Shown: piece after piece, positions 43,979 through 51,396 of the stretch
Layout of the letters: the number at the start of each line of letters is the position of its first letter
How positions within the stretch are numbered: the first letter of the stretch is position 1
Assembly: GCF_024228315.1 (NCBI RefSeq)
Contig: NZ_CP100454.1
Span: 1,116,001-1,180,000, forward strand
Origin: Halomarina pelagica
GTDB lineage: Archaea > Halobacteriota > Halobacteria > Halobacteriales > Haloarculaceae
Direction of reading: 5' to 3'
DNA length: 64,000 nt
Notes under the pieces: model-generated
The model's database searches: none
The model's input: only the letters and a program-made list of their open reading frames with translations
What the model was told of the DNA's origin: nothing
Made by a program: the position numbers and the translations under genes

Positions 43979-45127
43979 ATGAGCCATCCTGCTGTGGCGT
44001 ACTACGTACCGATAATCTCTGACGTGTGGAGTACGACGCGATACCAACATGCGATGGCGATCGCAACTCTCGAAAACGATACGACGTTAATAACAGAGCG
44101 TTCCCCGCCAGAATCGATTCGAACCGAGTTCGACCACGTTCATGTATTATCTTCACTAAAAACTTCAGGCGTACCGTACAGTCAGTTCCCTGATTCGAGG
44201 ACCATCGAAGTCCTCTCTCGGCCGCTCCGAGCGGCCAAGGTCGCAAAGCGACGGCTTGGTCCTGATGGAGTGTACGTCACTACGTTTCACTATATCCCTG
44301 CGCTCTCAGGTTGGATGTCTGGCCTGAAATGGGTGGCTGACATCTACGACGATCCGACCCAGTACCTCTTGGCGAATCCTGAATCGATTACTCATCGGTT
44401 ACGTCTGCCCGTCTTAAAATATCTCCTCAACAGAGCGGATATCGGCTATAACGTTTTGCATCCTACTTCCCCGAACACATTTGGAACAGAAATCGAGTAC
44501 GGCATTAACGGTGCACCGGTCGAGGTCTTCGCCCCGAGAAAAAAAGCCTCGCGTCCCCCACTACAATGCGTTGTCGTCGGAAAGACCGAACCGGAGCAGG
44601 GGATAGACCTGCTCATGCGCGCGCTACGATTAGTAGAGGGTCCTGTTCACGTCGATATTTATGGGGAACCGATCGAAGCGAGTCGTAAATTAGCCGTGAA
44701 ATACGATCTAAACGACGTGGTAACTTTCCACGGCTGGGAACCCCACGAAACTATCATCGAAGCGGTGAGCAGGGCTCATGTCGGTCTCTCTCTTCTTCCT
44801 AGACGAACCGATTGGACGTACTCGTATCCGATCAAGATCGGCGAGTATCTGGCCGCCGAGACGTTACCGGTTGCGACCGGCCTGCCAGCGACACGTCGAC
44901 TGGCCGGCGATGCCGGCATCTACGTGGCTCCCGATCCAGAAGAGATCGCGGATCAGCTCGACGCTCTTGCATCGATCGATGACGAACAGTTCCTGTCTTA
45001 CCGTCAGACGTGTAGACAGCAGGCAAAAAAGATCGATTGGGCGGATGAACGGGAGCGATTCGTAGCGGCTATTCTCGGCCGCAGTTCAACATCGATCGAG
45101 GAAATCTCTCGGCGCACGTACTCATGA
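43979..45127 (+). CDS. Family 4-like glycosyltransferase
   Basis: The 382-residue soluble protein has two Rossmann-like halves. The C-terminal half contains the GT-B donor-site pattern: VVVGKTEPEQGIDLL, then VTFHGWEPHETII, then YSYPIKIGEYLAAETLPVAT. The N-terminal half is poorly conserved, as usual for acceptor domains. It would add a sugar to a lipid-linked glycan. Base composition is AT-richer than mutS next door, and the stop overlaps the ATG of the flippase gene (ATGA at 45124-45127), so the two are coupled. Confidence 0.8.
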   Translation: MSHPAVAYYVPIISDVWSTTRYQHAMAIATLENDTTLITERSPPESIRTEFDHVHVLSSLKTSGVPYSQFPDSRTIEVLSRPLRAAKVAKRRLGPDGVYVTTFHYIPALSGWMSGLKWVADIYDDPTQYLLANPESITHRLRLPVLKYLLNRADIGYNVLHPTSPNTFGTEIEYGINGAPVEVFAPRKKASRPPLQCVVVGKTEPEQGIDLLMRALRLVEGPVHVDIYGEPIEASRKLAVKYDLNDVVTFHGWEPHETIIEAVSRAHVGLSLLPRRTDWTYSYPIKIGEYLAAETLPVATGLPATRRLAGDAGIYVAPDPEEIADQLDALASIDDEQFLSYRQTCRQQAKKIDWADERERFVAAILGRSSTSIEEISRRTYS

Positions 45128-46530
45128 ATCTCCGAAACGCTATTGGGAAAGTTCTATCGGCGAACGTGCTCAGTTCGGTGCTCAGCTTTACAGGCCTCGC
45201 ACTATTCGCCCGAGAACTTGGTCCGTCTGGACTTGCCCCGTTTTTCCTGTTCCAAGCGGCGGTTGGTCTCCTCGGTCTCCTGGCGAATTTCGGACTAACG
45301 AGTGCGGTAGAAAAGCGGATCTCGGAGAGACAGCACGCCGGGAGGACGCTATCTACTGCCATTCTTTTGAAAGCATTGCTACTGATTCCTATCACCGTAG
45401 GAGTCATTGCGATCCGACCGTCGATTAACGAATATATTGGTGCGAACGTCGCGCTCCTACTCGTCGGCGGCATCATTGTTCAACAATTTGGCACCCTCGG
45501 GTTAAAGGTCATTAATGGGGAACTACGGGTCGGTGACACGGCAGTAATCATTCTCGGCCAGAAAGTCGTCTGGGTCGGACTTGGATGGATACTCATCGAA
45601 GCCAACTACGGCGTTTACGGCATTATCTGGTCGTTCATCGTTAGCTGGTCGGTCGTGATTGCGTGGACCATCGTCCGATCGGACACTGATCCAAGCAAAC
45701 CGACGGTTTCTATGGCCCGTTCGTTGTTATCATTCGGGGGTTACGCGGCGATCGGTTCCGTTGGTGGGTACGTCTACGGATGGCTTGACGTTGCGATCCT
45801 CGGGTTGTTCGTAGCACAGAAGGACATTGGTATTTATGAAGTCACGTGGCGAGTCGCTGGATTCGTCATGATCTTTCAAACTGCCGTTCGAACTGTCATC
45901 TTCCCTCAAATCAGTCAGTGGAACGCTACCGATAATACCCAGCAGATTGAGTCGTTGCTTGAGCGAGCACTAGTCCCGTCGTTACTTTTTGCTATCCCCG
46001 CGCTCGTGGGGGGGATCTTGGTCGGCGGTAACGCACTCTCCGTCATATTCGGTCCTCGGTTTAGCGCCGGCTACCTCGTCCTGATTATATTTTTAGTCGA
46101 GAAAATCTTCCGAGTTATTCACCTCACGCTCAGTCCTACCCTGTTTGCCATCGATGAACCTCGCTTCGGATATCGCGGTAGCGCTGTCGCTGTCGTTGCG
46201 AATATCATTCTCAACTTCACACTTATCCCTGAATTCGGTATCATAGGTGCCGCAATCGCGACGGCGACGTCGTCTCTTCTTGGTGCTGCGGTGAACATCT
46301 GGTACCTTACCCGATTTATATCTATTAGACTTCCAGTGAATGATATCCGGTGGATGATCGTCTCCTCGTCGGTGATGGCTCTCATTGTTGCTATCGCCGA
46401 TGCAGTGATCAAAGTCAACGGTCCGATCCTCCTCGGATTAGTCGTATCGTTCGGCGTCGTCTCCTACGGAATTTGCATTCTCGTTTACACCCCGATCCGA
46501 TCGGAGGTTCAGAGACTCGTTGGGGGCTGA
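45124..46530 (+). CDS. Second polysaccharide flippase (Wzx/AglR-like)
   Basis: The 468-residue protein has about 12-14 hydrophobic helices and the flippase pattern FARELGPSGLAPFFLFQAAVG at the N terminus, cited here as FARELGPSGLAPF. TLIPEFGIIGAAIATATSS lies near the C terminus. It differs in sequence from the flippase at 15108-16565. It is co-translated with the upstream glycosyltransferase and would export the lipid-linked product. The next gene downstream is cut by an insertion element. Confidence 0.84.
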   Translation: MNLRNAIGKVLSANVLSSVLSFTGLALFARELGPSGLAPFFLFQAAVGLLGLLANFGLTSAVEKRISERQHAGRTLSTAILLKALLLIPITVGVIAIRPSINEYIGANVALLLVGGIIVQQFGTLGLKVINGELRVGDTAVIILGQKVVWVGLGWILIEANYGVYGIIWSFIVSWSVVIAWTIVRSDTDPSKPTVSMARSLLSFGGYAAIGSVGGYVYGWLDVAILGLFVAQKDIGIYEVTWRVAGFVMIFQTAVRTVIFPQISQWNATDNTQQIESLLERALVPSLLFAIPALVGGILVGGNALSVIFGPRFSAGYLVLIIFLVEKIFRVIHLTLSPTLFAIDEPRFGYRGSAVAVVANIILNFTLIPEFGIIGAAIATATSSLLGAAVNIWYLTRFISIRLPVNDIRWMIVSSSVMALIVAIADAVIKVNGPILLGLVVSFGVVSYGICILVYTPIRSEVQRLVGG

Positions 46531-46607
46531 ATAGTGATATACACTCCAGAGATAAACTATTATTAGGGATCAAACCAATATGATTTTACTAACGGTAGTA
46601 GTATTAT

Positions 46608-46860
46608 ATGTTGGGCAATAAATACAAAATATTGGTTTCGGCTCTGGTCAACTGTGTAACTCTCGGTATCGTCGCGACGAATCTCACTGGCCAACTATTT
46701 CCGGGATTCCACCTGTCAATATTGGCGTGCGCCATCCTCCTCGTAACATACACACTCTACGTCGATGTGCCTGACTACACCGTTACGCTGTTTACTGTAG
46801 TTCTCTTGGCAGTCGTTTATCGTCTCTATATCTTTGGTTCGCTCTTGCGTAGGAGATTGT
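46608..46860 (+). pseudogene. Truncated membrane protein gene, interrupted by an IS1595/ISH4-type element
   Basis: The frame opens at ATG 46608 and encodes three hydrophobic segments (KILVSALVNCVTLGIVATNL, LSILACAILLVTYTLYV, TVTLFTVVLLAVVYRLYIFG). It then runs into the left end of the insertion element near 46840, where the hydrophobic character stops and the last ~50 codons are out-of-frame IS sequence. It looks like the N terminus of a polytopic membrane enzyme of the glycan cassette. No matching C-terminal part is found beyond the element, so the rest has been lost. The original function cannot be named. Confidence 0.6.
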
Positions 46861-46900
46861 TGATACTGCAGAGCGGTCGCTGCGGAGTCGAAGAGGACAA

Positions 46901-46922
46901 GGGCACCGCGTCAGCGGTGCCC
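46901..46922 (+). promoter_or_regulatory. Perfect hairpin in the transposase leader
   Basis: GGGCACCGC and GCGGTGCCC form a 9-bp stem with a GTCA loop, ending 7 bp before the transposase ATG at 46930. It would hide the region where ribosomes bind and could limit transposase synthesis from outside transcripts. Confidence 0.65.
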
Positions 46923-46929
46923 GACACGA

Positions 46930-47814
46930 ATGATTCCGCTAGATGTGTTTGGGTCGGAATCGGTCGCAGCGGACCTGTTGGCGCAGGTTCGCTGGCGTGA
47001 CGGTGTTACCTGTCCTCGCTGCCGTTCTGACCGAACGGTCAGAAACGGCAGCTACAGAGAGTTTCAGCGGTATCTCTGTAAGAATTGTGACCGCACGTTC
47101 AACGACAAGACGGGCACAATCTTTGCTCACTCGAAGATCGCGCTCCGCCGGTGGTTGTTCTCGATCTACGCGTTTCTCCGGTTTAACACCAGTCTCCGCC
47201 AACTACAGTGCGAAATCGAGGTAACACACAAGACGATGCACCGGCGCATCGAGCGCTTCGCCAGAGCGCTCGATGCGCCTTCCCTCGATCTCGTTGGTCC
47301 GGTTGAAATCGACGAAGTGTACGTCAACGCGGGGAAGAAAGGCCGCGAGCGCGACCAGGAGTCGCGCTCGCGTGGCCTGTCCACGCGCGGGCGAGGTTCG
47401 TACGATGGCGACAAGCCACCCGTGTTCATAATCGCTGATCGCGGGACCGGACAGCGGTACGTGATTCCAGCGAAAGCCGCCGACGAATCGACGATTCGAC
47501 TCCTCCTTGCTGACCGCAAAGAGGAGTCGCTCACGGTCTATACCGACGGCTTTCGAGCGTACGAACCGCTCGAAGACGACGACGCATTCGACCGCGAATA
47601 CGTCGTCCACGGCGACGGCGAATACGCCGATGAGGAAGTTCACGTCAACACCTGCGAGAGCCACGCGTCGCTGACGCGACGGTGGCTCTCGCCCCATCGA
47701 GGCGTCTCGAAAGACAAGTTGACGCAGTATCTCAGAGCGTTCCAACTACGTCGGGAACTGTTTCGGAAACCCGGTCGAGACGCTCTCAAACACGCTGTTC
47801 GAGCGACGCTGTGA
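46930..47814 (+). CDS. IS1595-family (ISH4-type) transposase
   Basis: The 294-residue protein begins with a zinc ribbon (CPRCRSDRTVRNGSYREF, then YLCKNCDRTFND) followed by a helix-turn-helix region and the DDE-type (ISXO2-like) catalytic domain, with PVEIDEVYVNAGKKG and LTVYTDGFRAYE supplying acidic residues. A C-terminal segment with HASLTRRWLSPHRGVSKDK, cited as LTRRWLSPHRGVSKDK, is family-typical. It appears full-length and may be active. The start is chosen at 46930, just after a hairpin. Confidence 0.9.
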   Translation: MIPLDVFGSESVAADLLAQVRWRDGVTCPRCRSDRTVRNGSYREFQRYLCKNCDRTFNDKTGTIFAHSKIALRRWLFSIYAFLRFNTSLRQLQCEIEVTHKTMHRRIERFARALDAPSLDLVGPVEIDEVYVNAGKKGRERDQESRSRGLSTRGRGSYDGDKPPVFIIADRGTGQRYVIPAKAADESTIRLLLADRKEESLTVYTDGFRAYEPLEDDDAFDREYVVHGDGEYADEEVHVNTCESHASLTRRWLSPHRGVSKDKLTQYLRAFQLRRELFRKPGRDALKHAVRATL

Positions 47815-47833
47815 AATCAACAATGTGCTACGG

Positions 47834-48436
47834 ATGAGCGTCAGCATTAAATTGCCATTGGATGACGACGCGATTAGTAGAGAGGTCGACATTGTTGCCT
47901 ACCGAGATGGCTACTTTCGGTCGAGTAACAATACTCCCGATGAGTTGCTAGACCGGATCTTTGGAAACCTCGCAATCATACTTCAATATAGGGACAAACT
48001 GACACCATTTAGTGAGCTATTGGAGGATTATATAGGGGTCAAGAGTCTAGGGATTGGAGAAACTAAGCGAAGAGAACGGATGAGAACCAATCGTGCGTTC
48101 AAGAAGCTAGTCCAAAATCACTTTACGGCTGTAGACTTTGATGAAAGTGAAATTGAGGTCTGCATGGCTCTTATTGCAAACATTGGTATTGAGCTTTGTA
48201 AGATTGATTTGACGCAGGAGGATCTACCAGAAATAGCGGGCTTTGACGGCGATAATATAGATTACAAAGGCAAAATAAGTGATTTTTTTGCAGCATACGC
48301 CACCCTAGTGGAAGATGGTTTTCGACCGGACTTTGACCAGGTTGCAGGCCATCTTTATCATATTATGACGGCTTCGGATGAGTATGATACGTTGACTGAG
48401 ATGCTGAGGTACGTTGAGGAAACGTATGATATCTGA
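47834..48436 (+). CDS. Unrecognised protein, first gene of a two-gene module
   Basis: This 200-residue soluble protein is not recognised. It has no membrane segment, no cysteine pair and a mixed, mostly helical look, with a basic patch (GETKRRERMRTNRAFKKLV) in the middle and an acidic C-terminal half. It is AT-rich compared with nearby core genes. The ATG at 47834 lies inside the right end of the insertion element; a GTG at 47825 is an alternative. Its last 11 bases overlap the start of the next gene, so the two are probably translated together and may act together. Confidence 0.65.
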   Translation: MSVSIKLPLDDDAISREVDIVAYRDGYFRSSNNTPDELLDRIFGNLAIILQYRDKLTPFSELLEDYIGVKSLGIGETKRRERMRTNRAFKKLVQNHFTAVDFDESEIEVCMALIANIGIELCKIDLTQEDLPEIAGFDGDNIDYKGKISDFFAAYATLVEDGFRPDFDQVAGHLYHIMTASDEYDTLTEMLRYVEETYDI

Positions 48437-49613
48437 TTTTGAAGCTAATTTCTTATCTCTTACTTTAGGGGAGGTGACTCGCGGAAATCCAGTTATAGAT
48501 ATGGAGTTCACAGAGAGTGATATTGAGGATTTTCGTAGTCGCTGTGAGTCTGATTCTAGCTCCAATTCTCAAGTTCGTAGATTCTTTGAACGCTCCGGGT
48601 ACAGTGTTTGTCAGTCTTGTGAAGGAATTTCTACTCGATGTGATTGTGTAGATTCCGAGCACGCAGAAATCTATCTGCTTTCTCCAGAGGCGATCGTGGA
48701 AGACTGGTGTGACCATATCGGTAGATTAGAAATCTATGAAGATTCGTTTATTGAGGAGCAGAAGACAGGTTGGAAAGTCAAAACGATATCTCGAGAGTTT
48801 GGTGTTCTGGAATTTAATTTTGTGTCAGATAGCAGCCTTATCGTTGATTTTGACCCGAGCATCTCAAGCAAGGAATTTCTAGTCTCGTTAGTAGAGTCAG
48901 AGCAAGTAGGGAAACGAGATTGCCACTTCATGTGGTACGAGCTTCTAACACTCAATGATCACGAAACACTGCTATCGGAAATCCGAGATTCATTCACGAT
49001 ACTGTCGGAGAATATCTGTAGTCTTGACTCAGAGGCGACAACCAATAACGCAAACGCAATTCGAAACCATATCGAAAAATATCTTATTAGTGAAAATTTC
49101 GAGAGGGTTGATGCTCAACGCGAAGCAAGCGGTGTAGGCCAAGTGCTTGATTTTACTGACGTATACTCTGCTGTTCAGGCGGGGGAAGACATCGTAGTAA
49201 TCTGTGGCTGTCAAAAAAGTTCGGATGACATCCACTTACATTATACCGATGGTGAAGAAATTCTGCCAGTATCTGATTGTCAACCAGCCGATGATTGTGC
49301 CACTCGGATGAAAGACCGGATTGCTAAAAGCGAAAATTTGAGAGAAAACACATATGAGATGAATGGGCGTACAAGAGCAGTTGCTTTGGCTACGGGCCTT
49401 GTAAGCATCGGTCCTCTAATTACTATCGCTACTGGAATTCTCAATCTCAGCCCTGAGAATTTTTCTGGAGAGCCCTATCATTTGGGTGCTATCGTTACCA
49501 CACTGCTGATAATACTGTTCTTAGCGTTAGTCTTACCCTCGATTAGGATGGCTCTGTTCTCTTGGGACATTCGTAGTCCTCGAACAAGATTCAGGGTCTG
49601 GGGTGGTCACTAG
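48426..49613 (+). CDS. Unrecognised protein with a Cys cluster and two C-terminal membrane helices
   Basis: The 395-residue protein has a possible zinc site C62-x2-C65-x6-C72-x-C74 (SVCQSCEGISTRCDC), a long soluble region rich in beta strands, and two membrane helices near the C terminus. The first helix is about 318-338 (ALATGLVSIGPLITIATGIL) and the second about 354-376 (AIVTTLLIILFLALVLPSI). They are separated by a short loop and followed by a basic tail. I recognise no family. The layout of a soluble sensor-like part with a two-helix membrane end is seen in membrane-acting effectors of some immune systems, but that is only an analogy. The ATG at 48426 overlaps the upstream gene by 11 bp. 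Confidence 0.65.
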   Translation: MISDFEANFLSLTLGEVTRGNPVIDMEFTESDIEDFRSRCESDSSSNSQVRRFFERSGYSVCQSCEGISTRCDCVDSEHAEIYLLSPEAIVEDWCDHIGRLEIYEDSFIEEQKTGWKVKTISREFGVLEFNFVSDSSLIVDFDPSISSKEFLVSLVESEQVGKRDCHFMWYELLTLNDHETLLSEIRDSFTILSENICSLDSEATTNNANAIRNHIEKYLISENFERVDAQREASGVGQVLDFTDVYSAVQAGEDIVVICGCQKSSDDIHLHYTDGEEILPVSDCQPADDCATRMKDRIAKSENLRENTYEMNGRTRAVALATGLVSIGPLITIATGILNLSPENFSGEPYHLGAIVTTLLIILFLALVLPSIRMALFSWDIRSPRTRFRVWGGH

Positions 49614-49785
49614 CGGCACTCTGATTTACTTGGTTGAATCTGGCTTTGTCATTGATACGCTGCGTCAACACCATCCTCGCAAATCATACGGACCACCTAC
49701 TAGATTACCATCAGGCATCTATTGGCAGAATATTCTCGCACTGAAAAGGACTTTCGCTGAGGAAGGGCTATTTCTGGACGTTTAA
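49603..49785 (+). CDS. Possible small hypothetical protein or remnant
   Basis: A 60-residue frame starts at a GTG 11 bp before the end of the upstream gene and lies in the +1 frame relative to it. The predicted protein (for example SGIYWQNILALKRTFAEEG near its end) has a protein-like composition but no known motif. It could be a small gene, a frame-shifted tail of the upstream protein, or a remnant of a lost gene. Support is weak. Confidence 0.3.
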   Translation: MVTSGTLIYLVESGFVIDTLRQHHPRKSYGPPTRLPSGIYWQNILALKRTFAEEGLFLDV

Positions 49786-49967
49786 TCGAAAGAAGCATAT
49801 GTTAGATTATTTCATTATTAATGTGGCGATGAGAACGGGGTATTTGGGCGGCCTCGGCACTCATAGGGCTCCTCATCACCGGGTGCCTACCCCGGTTCGG
49901 CCCGAACGCCTCGTCATCGGCCGGTCGAGAGGAGACGCCGACGCGGTAAATCGGTTACCTCACAGCG
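49786..49967. other. Right edge of the AT-rich patch, no gene seen
   Basis: Composition switches from AT-rich to GC-rich near 49850. Two small adjacent hairpins (CCGGG/CCCGG and GTTCG/CGAAC, 49879-49904) lie in the GC-rich part and could act in transcription termination between the convergent genes. No tRNA or integrase site was found. Confidence 0.4.
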
Positions 49968-51206
49968 TCAGACCGACTCCACCCACCAGCCGAGCAGGCG
50001 TTCGATCTCCTCGCGCTTCTCCGGCGTGTCCTTCCGGGTGTGTGAATCCAGCTCCCGGCCCTTCTCCTCGAGGACGTTCTCCTCGAGCACCTCGCTCGCC
50101 TCGCGGAAGGACTGCTCCGCGCCGTAGGCCTCGGCGGAGCCGGAGAACCGCCCCCGGTCGGTGAACAGGCGGACGGTGGTCAGGATCAGCGGGACGCCGC
50201 GGAGGCGCTCCTCGTGCTCGTGGAAGCTCACGGTCGCCTCCTGGACGGTCAGGTCCCCGTGCTTGTCGTCGATCGCCTCGATGCGCTCGGCGATGTCCTC
50301 GCGCGTGAGCGTCACCAGCAGGTCGACGTTGCGGAGCTGGACGGGGAGTCGTTCCTCGGGGGTCCAGGTGAGCGACCGGAGGGCGTCCGTCTCGGTGACG
50401 ATGCCGGTCGCGTACCCCTCGTCGGTGACCACGACGAGCGAGGAGACCCCGTTCTCGAGCATGCGGCCGACGGCGTCGGCGAGCGACTCCCCCGGCGTGG
50501 CGGTCAGGACGGTCGGCGTCATCACGTCCCGCGCGGGCAGGTCGAGCAGGCGGGCTTCGAACCCCGAGCGCTCGCCGTAACCGCCGGTGGTTCGATAGCC
50601 CTCGCGGGAGCCCGCGCCGCCGTGGGCGTCGAACCCCTCCGCGCTCCCGCCCTGCTCGCGGTCCACCTGCCGGACGGTGAACTCGACCAGGTCGTAGACG
50701 CTGATCATCCCCTCGGGCGTCCGGTCCTCGATCACCGGCACACGGGTGAACCGGTGCTCGCGAAGGGTGTGGATCACCTCCCCGACGGTCGTCTCGGGCG
50801 TGACCGTGACGGGATCGCGCGTGTAGACGTCCGAGACGGAGAGCGCGTCCAGGTTCTCGCGGACCGCCCGGAGGAGGTCCTCGGCGACCACGACGCCGTC
50901 GAACCGCTCGCCCTCGAAGACGGGCAGCAGCTTCAGTCCGTTTTCGACCATGAGCCGCGCGACCTCGCGCACGTCCTCGGTCCGCCCGACGGTCGGCGGA
51001 CTCGTCGCGAGGTTCATCGCGGTCTCGTCCGGCGGGTGGTGGGAGGCGAGCAGTCGCTTCCGCGTCACCAGCCCCTCGAACGCCCCGCCGTTGGTGACGA
51101 CGACGGCGTCGACGTCCTCCCGCTCGAACGCCCCGCGGAGCTTCGATGCGGTCGTCTTCACGTCCCGTTCGACGAAATCGGTCGTGACCAGATCGGCGAT
51201 GTCCAT
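49968..51206 (-). CDS. Protein with four CBS domains
   Basis: The 412-residue protein contains four CBS motifs in two pairs. The first pair is at residues 1-135 (DLVTTDFVERDVKTTASKL and GRTEDVREVARLMVENG). The second is at about 140-340 (SVSDVYTRDPVTVTPETTVG and ARDVMTPTVLTATPGESLAD). A less conserved C-terminal domain follows. Such proteins bind adenosyl nucleotides and regulate partners; no partner is fused or adjacent here. The ATG at 51206 is chosen because the conserved MDIADLVTTDF begins there. It is divergent from the VWA lipoprotein gene. Confidence 0.85.
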   Translation of the reverse strand: MDIADLVTTDFVERDVKTTASKLRGAFEREDVDAVVVTNGGAFEGLVTRKRLLASHHPPDETAMNLATSPPTVGRTEDVREVARLMVENGLKLLPVFEGERFDGVVVAEDLLRAVRENLDALSVSDVYTRDPVTVTPETTVGEVIHTLREHRFTRVPVIEDRTPEGMISVYDLVEFTVRQVDREQGGSAEGFDAHGGAGSREGYRTTGGYGERSGFEARLLDLPARDVMTPTVLTATPGESLADAVGRMLENGVSSLVVVTDEGYATGIVTETDALRSLTWTPEERLPVQLRNVDLLVTLTREDIAERIEAIDDKHGDLTVQEATVSFHEHEERLRGVPLILTTVRLFTDRGRFSGSAEAYGAEQSFREASEVLEENVLEEKGRELDSHTRKDTPEKREEIERLLGWWVESV

Positions 51207-51396
51207 TGGCGTCGTCCCCCATCGATATCGAGGACTCAGCGCAATGAGGGTTGCCCCGGGAAGTGCAACCCCCACCGGTGCCGGCCGTCCCGGTCAGTGC
51301 GCTCGTCGGCGGAACGTCGATCCCCTGCGTCGGTGTCTCAAACGGTCGTTTCATCCTACGGAACAGTTACCGCCGTGCCAACGTCTCTCACGAACG

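Larger units (their letters stand above)
46840..47840 (+). mobile_element. IS1595-family (ISH4-type) insertion sequence, about 1 kb
   Basis: The element contains one transposase gene and imperfect terminal inverted repeats. The left end starts near CGCTCTTGCGTAGGAG (46840) followed by ATTGTTGAT at 46856-46864. The right end reads the same in reverse (ATCAACAAT at 47816-47824, then GCTACGGATGAGCG to 47840). The outer 25 bases match at 21 positions by eye. No 8-bp target duplication is seen, which suggests a deletion or recombination after insertion. Exact ends are uncertain by several bases. Confidence 0.75.

Noticed and set aside
48414-48426. TTG start at 48414 for the membrane protein of the unknown module
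   Set aside because: An ATG four codons downstream (48426) is the better start; the extra residues MRKR would be read from a rare start codon without a ribosome site.
49879-49904. tRNA fragment or attachment site at the edge of the AT-rich patch
   Set aside because: GTTCGGCCCGAAC resembles a T-arm, but no acceptor, D or anticodon arm fits around it, and no integrase gene is nearby.
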